64,000 bases of DNA from Rhea pennata. Lineage: Eukaryota; Chordata; Aves; Rheiformes; Rheidae. The stretch covers positions 28,570,567 through 28,634,566 of the forward strand of contig NC_084669.1 in the NCBI RefSeq assembly GCF_028389875.1. The letters are read 5' to 3'. Position numbers and translations under genes: made by a program. This document shows positions 23,819 through 35,800 of this stretch, piece after piece (positions within the stretch are counted from its first letter, which is position 1; each line of letters starts with the position of its first letter). The notes beneath the pieces were generated by a model. The model worked only from the letters and a program-made list of their open reading frames with translations. It did no database searches and was not told where the DNA came from.

Positions 23819-26800
23819 GTGAGTACTAAATGTAGAGATTGAAATAGTTTGTGGTCATTGGGCAATACCTCAGTTTCAGTAGCTTCCTACAAGCTCCTTC
23901 AAAAGAGGACTAATATATTTACAAGAGAAACTGGTATATGGTATAGGTTCTGGGTGTTTTGGAATTGAAGAAGCCTATTCCATCTAAGAAAGTAATTATT
24001 ATTGAAAATGATATGGATACTAGTTCCTCAGTTCTTCCTCTTCTTTGCCTCCTCTTTGTACTCCCTGTTCTGAGTGAAGATAAAGGAACAAAGCAGAGAA
24101 AACTGCCTGCGTTAATGTTTTTATGGAGAAGGGGAAGATCTGCTTTGAGGATTTGTGGAAAGAAAATAGTGTAGTCTTGGCTACTGCTCACTAGGTCTAT
24201 CTTTTAAGTAATACAAGCTATGAAATATTAGTTGTGTTTTGCTGGGGGAAGGTTAAAGCTTCCTTTTCTGAGTGCACTTAACTGATATGTTAGGTTGTTT
24301 GCATTTTAAAGTTAGGCTGTTTGCATTTTAAAGGAAGTCTTTCAGATCTTCTGATCTTTCTGTTGGAATGAGGCAGCTGTAAATGCATTATGCAGAAGAG
24401 ATAAGGGAAGTTGCCTCAGAGATGTGTCAACAGCTGACTCTACAGTGAAGTCAAGATTTAAAAAGATCATTTTTGAGCAACAAAATTGTCTGATAGTCTT
24501 GAAACCCTTAAATAGGAACTAGCCTGCCTGTAATGTCATTTTACTATTGTGAATGTGAAAAGGGCACAAAAACACAGAAAAAAATGTGTTTAAAGGTATT
24601 TAACAGACAATTGAGATCACTGAAGCACCTCATTACCTTACAAAGAAGGATATTTAAAGATGACTGCATAGCATTGCATTAGAAACAGTATCATGTCACT
24701 GAGGGGGAGGTGAAGGTATATCAACCAGTAGAACTTTTTTTTTTTTTTTTTTTAGCAGCATTTGTAGTCAAGCTTTGAGTCCATGCCTGAAGTCATGGGA
24801 GGACATAAGCGGTCATGGAGAGGTGCAGATGCAGTGACTTGCCAAGTGCCTGGCAGCTCTAATTCCAGATTAAGAAATGTTTCAACTCTGATAGCCTTTT
24901 CTAAATACATTTAGGTTTTCTCAAAGCCAGAAGGATCATACAGAGAATCAAAGTACTGTATGTGGCTGAAGCTGACTTGTTCAAGTTGAGAATAAAAACT
25001 GATTCTCGTGATCCTGACTTGTCTGAGATCAGTAGACTGCATTAATATTATTAATTGATACATTAAACAACTCCATCTTAGCTCCCTATAATTTAAGATA
25101 TAGGGAACTATTACCTAAATCTGTTTTTCTTAAACAGCATGGTTTGTCTGAACAAAATATGTATCTTGCTCATTTTTGTCAATAGTATCTGCCTTCTGAG
25201 AGAGACAACCTTGTGAGCTTCTTGTTCATCAATTTTCTACTGTCTTCAGTCTAAGTCTTTTAGAGGGCCAAGTAACATTGAAACTGCAATATCTGGATAT
25301 CATTTAAAACTATAGAACTTTAGCTACTGTCACAACCCGCGTAGTTTTAACAAGCTACTGTAGCATGAAGCTGTGTGTGGGGCGGGGAGGAGTGGATAGC
25401 AGCAGCAAAGCTGTGTACTTTGTGTAGAATCTTTATTCCAGTGAAGATTAATTGGCCACAATATTTACCATAGAGCAAATGTTTGAGCATTAGTGATATT
25501 TTTCCCCTAGTAATTGAGGATTTTCATCACAGCCTCGTGTGTCATAAATTGTCTTCATAAGTTACCAGATCTGTACTTATTTTCCTTCCTCTAATAGTAC
25601 ACTTCCCTAGGTCTGTAGTGGAGTGTGGTGTAATGAGAAGCAATATTTGTTGTGCATTCCTTAAAGTTCTAGTTTTCAGTGAAATAATTTACTAAACAGA
25701 GATTCTTAAGCAGATAGTGGGTAGGGAGGTGTGTGAAAAATGGATAGAGGCTCATGTTCATGAATATGTATGGTTGTTATAAGGACGCTAGTTCATTTCT
25801 AGTGAGCATGTTGTGAAACAATTAGTGTTTTTGTTGAGGGAACAGCCTTTATAGAAAGTTGAAGTTTCTTGATGTCTTTACTAGGAAGACTATCAATAGT
25901 CCTATTTCTTCACAGAAACACATTTCATCTTTCTCTGTTTTCTTTTTTCATTCCCATGCAGAAAAAGTTACTACTCTTTTCTTTTTTTCCAAAATTCTTC
26001 GTTCACAGTATTCTCTTGAAATAAATTATAAAGCTCTGAGGTCTGGTCTTTTGCATAAAGAATCTTTAAAAATGAGAGATGTAGAGGAACTGAGGAGAAA
26101 TTGAAATAGTTTGTTTCAGCTGATCTACTGAGTGGAAGAGTTGGCTCTCTGAACAGGTACTAGTAGTCTTGCCAGATTGCTGTTTTAGTGTTCTGAGGCT
26201 TGCACTGAGAAGTTCGTATCAGGGCGGCCTAGTAAATATGTGCAACTACAGCTTTTTTAAACAAGTGTGGCACTATAGTTGTAGAACAGGCTGTATAAAC
26301 TGTGAGTGGGAGGGTAGGCACTCCTATAAACCCAGCACATGAATCTTTTAGTTGACACAGTGGTTGACACAGTTATGGTAACAGGCTTATTGGGCTGACT
26401 AGTCTAGCAGTCTCTTTAACTGGACAGATCAATCATTTGTAGACCTAGGTAAGTTTCCACATGCTTTAAAAAAAAAACTTAAAATGAGAAGGAAGATGTA
26501 ACCATCATTTGAGAAAGAGTTTCAGGAGGAAATGTTAGTTTTTTTTGATTGACTATTTTTCCTGGCTTGCAGGACAGATATGCCTGTGTGCTCTTATCGG
26601 TAAACTCAAATCTCTGGTTTGCTGAGCTCAGAAGTGAGTGCTGCAGTAGCTGAGCTGTTAAATGCTGCCTATGGAAGTAGCACAGCTGCACTGGATCAGG
26701 TACAGGATTGTGCCCAGAAGCCTTGCTGAATCTGCTGCCACTGGTTGTGGCTGAAAGTAGCCCTGCTGTTCCCCTCTGCATAACACTATTTCCTCCTTTC

Positions 26801-29800
26801 AGGTCATATATTGAGTGTCCATGTGGATATGTAGCAAAACGGATCAAGAAGCTGATCCCAACTAGAACAGATCTTTTTTAGATTATTTTTAAATATTACA
26901 GCTCAGAGTTTTTCATGATTACTTGCGTCAGAATGAGGATGGACACACTAAGCATAGTTTGTTGTTGTGTGGGGGTGTTTTTTTTTTTCCTATTCAGACT
27001 CATATTGGAAGTATGATGGTAGCTTGCTTGTCTCTCAACTCATGGCACAGTTTATCCACAGACTGGATGATCTGCTTCTAAATGAAGATTTTGTTCTTCC
27101 ACTGTGCTTGTTGAAAATACCAGACTTCTCTGACTTTCCTGCAGTTGCCCTAAAGATATCAGTGACTCTATAAACTTTGAAGTTAAAACACATTGTGTCT
27201 TTTAGTGACTAGTTTACAAGCTATATAAACTTCTAAGTAGATAGTTGCTTTTCTTTACAGTTTGTTTAATGCTTCAAATATGGTTCATGTAGGTCAAAAT
27301 GTAGGACTAACAAAATGCCAAACTCAAAAGGGACAAATAGGATTTTTTTTTTGTGTGTATATGGGGAGGTTTACTGTATTTTAACAATGGCAACCCCAGA
27401 GCCTAACTGGCCTTTAAAAATCTGTAACACCTCCCCACCCCCAAAAAAAGGTTTTGTTATGTGGGCAACCTGACAGTACATTGTTCAGTTCATCTTGCTT
27501 TATCAGTTGTAGTTTTGTACTTATGATTGGTTTGCAAAGTTGTTTCTCAGGTCTTTGTGCTTGTCTTTTCATAAGAAAGGAATGAAGGTCATCAGAATGG
27601 TCTGTCCTCCCAGATGTGTCTTTAACACAGAATTCCTTTGTTTTCCTCTTGCTTTTAAAGCCTGTTATTAAGATTGAATCTTTTGAAGTACTCTCTTCAT
27701 CTGAATGCTGATGAAGCAATACTGCAACCATTAAGCTAGCCGTGGAGTGAGCGCTCAGAAGGTCAAGTAAAATTGTTATATTACAGCAAAGCTAGACTAG
27801 ACCTCTCATTGAGTTTTAAAGTTTTTTGCCAAATGGCTTTATTTGGCACAATAATTGATTGTAGTAATGTAAGGTGAAAAGCTTGATTCTGGCACCTTTC
27901 TATGCTGAGTCATTTTACATTGAATGAATCATTTTGTGAAGGCCCCGCAGACAGGTGGTAATGATGACATGACTGACCCAGGGTGGAGTGCTGTGGTGTC
28001 CTCTGGCATGTCATGGCACCATACTGCTCTAAGCTTTCAAGCTCCCACTTAGAAAGCTCTATGGGATAAATGGAAGTGCCTCGATCATGTCTATCTTTTG
28101 TGCTCACCCTTCTGTATCCAGCTGATTTTTCTTGAGGTAATCCAAGAATACTCTTCAAGCCAGAAAGTAGCTATTCAAGTCCCTCTATTTATCCAAGTGA
28201 GATAAAGAATTTCATGTGTTCTCTGACAAAGCCTTTTAGTAATAGGCAAGTTCAGTGCCTCTCAGGTTGGTAAAATAGCTTTTGGCTATTGTCATCTTGA
28301 TTTATCTTCTAATTCTGTTTTTTGTACATGGCTCATAAGGGTTTGGGGGAAGCAAAAATTTTCACTCATGCTACAGAAGACTCCCAGCAAACGTTTTTGC
28401 TCTGAACCTGATGGTGAAGGGGAAAACTACTCTGAACTCAAACAGAAATTTGAACTCATTTTTAGAAATTAAGAAATAGATTAGTGCAAGACTTTCTTGA
28501 CTTCCACAATTTATGTAGTTTTTCAGGATCATTTTGCAAGGTTGTACTGGGAAAAGAGGAGAGAATTTACCATTAAGTTTTTTCCTCACTCCAAGAGGAA
28601 AAGTCTGTGAAGAGGCAAGGATGGGAAAGGAGGAGTGAAGAGGCAAGGATGGGAAAGGAGGAGTGAAGAGGCAAGGATGGGAAAGGAGGAGTGAAGAGGC
28701 AAGGATGGGAAAGGAGGAGTGAAGAGGCAAGGATGGGAAAGCTGCAACTTAGATCTGAGAAGCAAATTAGATCCCATTTTCTCAGTTGTTAGGGTGACTC
28801 TAATAGTTTAGTCAAAGGAATTCCAAGTGTGGTTTGGAATGGATTATGTTTAAACTAAATGATCTTCTGTATGGTGTCTGCAGTTCTTTTTGAGCTTCTG
28901 CTTCTTCTGAGCAGAACTTAAAGCCCAATGCAGTATGTTAACATCATGGATTTTTCAATTCTAAAACAGGAGATGCCCAAATGCTGGTTACTTGTTCTAG
29001 TTTCCTGTTTAAAGGAGTGCAGTGGAGTTGTCATACGTGCTTCCATCCAACCTGTCAGGCAGTATTTAGCTTAAATGACTAAGATTTAAAGATGAGTTGT
29101 GTAATCCAGTTTGTTCTTGCTTAAAGATCGTTTGGATTCTCATAAGAGGCGAACATCTAAATATCTCCTGTTACCTTTCATGTGTGTGTGGAGGGGGTGA
29201 GGGGGAAGGATGTTGATCTGGTTGCTCACTGTCACTCTGGGAACAGTTCTCAGCCACCCATTCTGCTATTCATGTGGCCGCTTTGGTGAACTGATCAGTT
29301 CCCAGCATGTCACTTGAATGCCTCTATACGAGTGGCGACGAGGGGATGTTGTCCTGGTGCTAGTTCTCTATGTAGAACTTTAGAACTCTGTATTGAGCAT
29401 GCTCAGTTGAGCACAACTTTTGAGGCTGTTTTTGTCAGCACAGTGTTTACAGTAGTTTTCAATGATATACTTTAAAGTCTGTGTGCTGTATTTAAAACAA
29501 ATAGTATTCAGTTAAATAGCTGCCATTTCCCTTGCAACTTAGCAGTCTCTGTAGTCACTGTTGTGGCTGATGATTTTGTGTTTTTTCTACAAAATACATC
29601 ACACTTGGCTGACTTAAGTTAACTGAAAGAACTTAATGCATGCAGTTTGGCTGTTGCTAATCAATTTGAAATCATTTAAGTCTCGCTTAATCTCAAAGAA
29701 TCAACATAAATAGGTCTAAAACTTAAGTTTATTTTTTCTCAAATTAACTAATTTTTTACTTGCAGATAGTTTGTATAGATCCTCAAAAGTAATGCTGCAG

Positions 29801-32800
29801 AAGAAAATATCCTGGTCAAGTGAAACTGAACGTTTTGTTTTAGAAAGTGGAAGCAAAGTTCATGTTACTACTTTCAAATCTGACTTTTTTGAATATAGTG
29901 ATGATGCACACATTCCTCTTGTGCACCTATCGTCCCTTCCTTCTGCTACTACTTGTACCTTTTTAAAACTGAATTGTGATTTGAAAGAAAGAAATGGAGT
30001 AATTTATCTAGTACATGGTGATATCTTTTCTTGGAGCTGGGGAACCAGTAATGAGCAAAACAGCCCTTTAAGAAATAGCTGAGGCTTTTAGTTCTCCTTT
30101 TATTTTTCACTTATTTTTTTCAAGACTCTTAAGAGTCTTCACAGTACACATTTCTACTACTCTTGTTTTTGCACTGAAAAGAATTGTTTAACTTCTGGTA
30201 TTCTCTTTACTCATTACTGATACTGTAATTTTTTTCAGACTAGAAGGGTGGAAAGTTTACAGAAATCTTTTCAAATGTTCAAGTAGTGTAATGTTTTTTA
30301 AAAAGCAATAGCTAGCATTGTTTAATTGGATACTCAAAGCCTTCTACTCTGTAGGTAAGGCTAAAGCATGTTAATGCAAATCTACTCAATAACCAAGAAA
30401 ATCATTCCACGTTAGCTAAGGTGGTAATTAAAATGAAAGGCAGTCTGAGGATGACAATCTGCTTATTCAGTAATAGTGTTAACATACAGAATGTGGAAGA
30501 CAGTATCTGTGTTCCTAGTTCTTTTTGTTATTTCACTAGAAGATAATTCTCAAGATCCAGCTGCATATACTGTGTAATTTATTCTGATTACTGCAAATTA
30601 TAGCAGCTGTGTCTTCCCCTGCCTTCCAGCATTCCTGGTGCATTTGGAATGAGGAAAGGGACAAAGAAGCATCAATTTCATGTACTTTTACAATCTAAGT
30701 GTTATACAGTAAGTTAGTTTATTAATTTCTGTATTTTTTTCCTTTGAAAAGTCATTGTGGTTAGACTTAGGGGTGACCTGGTCCACTATTTCGTTTATAT
30801 CCATGCGGCGCTTTTGTATCATTGTTAAAGTTACTTTGATTTAAATCTTCACTTTAAATGTATTTAGTTGCTTCTGTCTGAATAGTCACAGTACTGTTGC
30901 TTATTAAACAGCATCTGGAAATTTAACTTTGCGCTGCTTTGCCTGCTTGCAACTCTTTTTTCCATGTGTAGGTAACAGATTTATCTTTTACATTTGTGTT
31001 TAAGCCCTAAAACATGGTATGAGGCTTCATGCCCAGAGGGGTGTGTACCACTGTTGGAGTAATTTTTATAGAGTAGGTTGAATAACTGTTAGCCCTTTGC
31101 CACATCCCAGCTTTCCCTCCCCCCCACCCCCCAGCAGAGGATACCTGGAACGATCTCATTTGACCTGAGCATGATGTAGGGTCAGCAGCAGTAAACCCAG
31201 CAGTTCTTCAAATCCACACCTCTTTCTTGTGCAAGTGGGTCCCATTTTCTGTTTTGCCTGTGCTATAGGGAGTTGCCTGTAATGCCTATCTAGTTCAGAT
31301 GCTGCATTTGCTAGAGGAAAGGACCTCTTTTGCAGGAAGGCTTTTTCAGTTGTTGGACTTCACTTGTCAATGGGGCAGAGGAATTTAATTTGGGTTAAAT
31401 GGGGAAGAGGAAGCAGCCTGAGTCCTTCATATGGTTAAGACAGACTTGTATGGACATGTTAGGCTAGAATGTCACTTAAAGTAGGCCTGCATGGATGCAA
31501 CCCTGTCTAACATGCTCTAGGTGACCCTGCTGAGCGCGGAGGTTGGACTAGATGATCTCCAGAGGTCCCTTCCAACCTTACTGATTCTATGATAATGGTT
31601 GAGAGAAGGAATGCAGGCTCTCCCAGGTCAATGGAGCAGTAGTGTCAAGTATATATTTTTTTCTCTGCATTCATTGCTAATCAGGCATTAAAAAGAACTA
31701 CTTGCCTGACTCTCTCAAATGGACAAGGTTTTTCAGTACAGTAGAGAAATTTAGTAGGAAGCAAATAAATCTTGGAGAAGCAAAGGAAGCAAATAAAAGA
31801 AAATCTTTGCAAAGCAAATAAACCTACTGTATATGAGGAGGATACCGAGGAAATTCAAATAAACCAAAACTCTTTTTTCTAATACTGGTTGTCAGCTTGC
31901 AAATAAGTACTAATACTTCCCCATAATCAAGCAATGCTTTGCTGCTAGGGCAATTTAAATATGGCTGTGTGTCAGTAGTCTCTTTATTATGCTTTGGCAA
32001 AAATTCAAAGTAGAACTCGTCATAAATCTGAAATTAAAAATAGCATTTCTTACAATAATAGAGAGTGGTTAACTGAAACACTTCTAGTAATAGGCCCTGA
32101 AACTTTCAGAGCGAGGCAGCGTTGCCTTGTATTGCTATTTGTTTAAGAAATAAATGATCTATTTGAGCAGCACTTCTTGCAGAAGTTTTGAAAACTCTTC
32201 TAGAGAGAGGAGTTAGCTTGATCTGTCAAGATGTCATTTTAGCATGATTATTGAAACTGCGTGTTATAGATGAACTGCATGAGAAGAGAGAAAAAGGGTG
32301 AAAGATTAGGGCAAGGATCTCTTGCTTCATTTGAGTGAATTTAATTCAGAAATATTCATTATACAGACATCGAAATTGGTGTAGTGTTTGTTCGTTGTTA
32401 ATTAGTTGCTTAGTAAGTGGATAGACCATTACTTAAGCTTAATTCGAAGGAGTTTAAACAAGGTTAGGAACTGGAAGAAAAGTTATCTAATAGAGGCTAA
32501 TGTTATGAGCCTCAACACTGAAGTTATGAAAAATCAATTGCAGCTACTTTCAGTCTGAGATTGTACAATAGAATGACTAAATGGGGAATAAGCTAGAAGT
32601 AGTGCATTAAATTCTCTGAAATTTTTTATCAGTGTGCAGGGGTTTAAAGCACAGTCACTGGGCCAAAGATAACTCCACTTGCACAGGAACATGTGGAACT
32701 GTTAATTTAGCAGCATGTACTTCTTGAATAATCGACTTCAGTAGTTTATAAAAAGTTCTTAAGGTGGTAATGCTGTGGAATAGAAGAACTCTAAATCCCC

Positions 32801-35800
32801 TTTCCTAAAGGGATTGACCTGTGGGGAAGGATGTCATTACTATTGCCTGGGATTAGAGGCAATATTTGTTGTCTTTCTGAGTAAGAGTCCTACAGGCTGC
32901 GTGACTGGGTATGTGTTTTCTCATTCATTGGTAAATCTAATTCTTTTTTTTGTCCCTTCAGCTGGCTGGAGTGGCCTTCCTTGCGGCTGGTCTGTGGGCA
33001 TGGAGTGAAAAGGTAAGTGTAGAAATGATTGATGTTACTTTGACTGTCCCCCTCCTGCCTTTCCTCTGTCCCACAAGTAAAACTTTTTTCCTTGGGAAGC
33101 AGCAAGGATTAAAAATAGTGTCTGAACAGATGTTCAGACATGTTCAGATGGCCTTAACTGAAACTAGCTGGAGTTTCATTCTGCTCCCTGATAGTGTGTT
33201 AAGTTGTAGTCCTTGATGTTTAGACTTCTCTGTAAACTGAACTCAGGGTTTTAGTGAGAATTTAATCTTTATATAGTCTTTATGATCTAGTTCTTTTAGA
33301 AAACGCATTTTCTAAAAATATAATGCTCTCCTCACCTCTTCTTATTGGGAAGGAATAGCATTTGAGAAGAATTTAAAAGGTACCTTGTGTGTATGTATAT
33401 GCATGTGTATGTATATCTATAAATTTTTTTAAAAGCACACACAGTTACAGATGTGACAGACTTAGGGAAATTCTGGGACAAGTGTGTAGCATTTACCTAA
33501 ATCTGCCGCAGCACTCTGGCATCACTTTGTTCCACTTCTGAAGACTGGAAAAAAATGGTATTTCCAAAAATTTAGATGGCAGTACTTTCTGCATGCCAAT
33601 ACAGGTATGCTGAACTTGACAAAGCCTCACAGTAATTTCTTGTTGACCTGCGTGAAAAACAAAAGAACCTGCTTGAAAGACAATATGATGGTGGTGTTTT
33701 TCCTGGTAGAACTAAGAACAAAAGTGTACCTAGCCTTTCTTTTTGTTGTGACTATTTTATGGCTTTCAGACTTCTTTCTTATGTTTTTCTGCTGCTGCTA
33801 ACCATTTTGTCCAGCAATTTGGAGCAAAAATATGCTAAGTGTCAAGATTGGCTTGATAGTTGCCAACTTGCTAAGAAAAGTAAGCTGCCTTATCTCAATT
33901 TTGAATTTAAAATTCAGCTGTAGAATTTGCGTTACTAAAGGGATGTCTGAGAACACCTTAATATTTATTATCAGGCTATTGTTGGAACCAGCTTTCTGAG
34001 GGAATTCCAGCTTAAAGCAAACTGTTGTCTTCCACCTTTCTCCATGGAGCTGCATAAGTGATTATGTGACTATGTAGAGGAACAAAATTGGGGAACATGA
34101 TCCAGCTGAAAAAGAAACCTTGGCCAAAAATAGAAGTCGGTTATTCAGCTGAATAACTTCTTTGGTCAGGGGAAGTCTGTGCAGCTATGTACCTACATAC
34201 TTCTGTTACAAGAAAAGAGGCAATATTATATGTGGAAATTAGTGGTTTACCCCCTTAATATAAATATAAAGCCATGACCTTAATACTACTGCAAGAAGTA
34301 GGGAAAAGTGACAATTACTAGCAGACTTGATCTGCAGCATAGTTATTAGTAAAAGGCAGGTGCCCTCACTGTGAAGTTATGTTGCTGAATAGGTAATTTT
34401 CGTGTAATGTTTCCTTATTCAAAGTGGCTATACAAAGAATTTACCCATGTATCACAAGGCCTTGGATTTCTCCACTCATTAAAAGTGAAAGAATTTTATG
34501 ATGAATTTAATGCTGAGGTGATTTTTTTTTTCTCCCCTCCCTTATGTGCATGCGCACACATCTGCACAACCAGGTAAATGTTATCACTGGCATATTGTGA
34601 GTAATCTAGCTCCATGCAGGAATGTGTTCACCTCCTATTCTGTAACAACAGAATTTTCTGTCCCTTGCTTCAGGGAGGGAGTTACCTCATCTTGAATCTG
34701 TCATCTTATATTTAGGTAATCTCTTCTAGTAAAGAAGCACATGGGATCTGTGTGGATATAAATGGCTAACTCTTAATTACTTTCATTTGCCAAATGGCCT
34801 TTATGGTACACTAAACTTACTGAAGGAAAAACTTTGCTAAATTTGTTGTTGGTTCTTCCTATCTTTATTTCATAATGTCTGCCTGAATTATTTCTACTGT
34901 CTGTCCTATTTTAAGTAAATTACTTGAACTTTGCCTGCAGTTTTAAACTTTTGAATGGTTCATGAAATCTGTACTTTATTTCTCACCTCACTTTCTCTAT
35001 ACATACATTCCATCATATTAGTGCCATCCTTCAGCCCTAGTATGTGCCTGTGGTGGATCTGCCGTTTTATAGATGAATGTCTCTGTGAACAATAGATGAG
35101 AAGAAAAATTCCTGAATTCCAGAAGCTGGAATATGCTGCAGCCGTAAATAACTTTAAGGTGGCTGAAGTTTGGAGCATCCTAACTCTTAGTGCATTGTGG
35201 ACTGTATTGGGCTCCTTTGACTTCTCTGCCCTTTCTTTTTCCAGTAGGGCTAATCTTCATTTTTGACTTCTCAGCAGTGATTGGTCTGGATTTAAACCCT
35301 GTGCATGTGCTTGAGCTAGCAATATATCCGAAGGATCTTGCTGTTTCCTGTGCCAAGTGTTGAAAGAATCTTATGTAAAGATGTTACCCATCTGAGTTGC
35401 AGTGTCTGTTTGCTGATACAGCAAATCAGTTTCTTTAACTTGAGTGTCTAATTGGCCTGTCCATATGTTGTTTTAGCAGAGTTTTGTTATTCTAAACAAG
35501 CATGTAATTGTGTAAGCTTTAACATTTTATCTACTTTTAAAAACAAGATGGGAGCTAATCTATCATGCAAGGGATATTGTGAAAATCATCGAGAGAAAAT
35601 GAATGCGACTTTTATAAACTATTAATAGAAGCAAGAGAAGTGGCACTGAGCCATCTCAAGAAAACAACTTTCCTAAATAAAACCATTTCAAGAAGGACAC
35701 AAAGATACAGGAAACTGGAGACTGGTTAGTCTGAACTTATGACAAGCTTATGGCTGGGGTAACAAATGGGGTCAGTATACTGGAAAGCACAACCCTTACT

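Larger units (their letters stand above)
23819..32961 (+). other. TSPAN14: TSPAN14 intron 2 (9.1 kb)
   Basis: It holds a 22-bp duplication at 24289-24332, a T19 run at 24735-24753, a 28-bp minisatellite at 28607-28741, a C-rich tract at about 31118-31132, a CR1 3' end at 31483-31593 and three AGCAAATAAA repeats at 31760-31822. Open frames at 26479-26847, 27414-27731 (both minus) and 29771-30082 (plus) exceed 100 codons but match nothing I recognise. Confidence 0.8.

Noticed and set aside
26479..26847. 122-codon minus-strand frame in TSPAN14 intron 2
   Set aside because: No recognisable family, no convincing splice sites; kept only as an unexplained open stretch.
27414..27731. 105-codon minus-strand frame in TSPAN14 intron 2
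   Set aside because: Sequence looks random-like with a repeat-free but unrecognised composition; no supporting signals.
28371..28777. Minus-strand open frames encoding repeated LFTPPFPSLPLHSSFP-like units
   Set aside because: They are a translation of the 28-bp minisatellite in shifting frames, within an intron, with no start or splice support.
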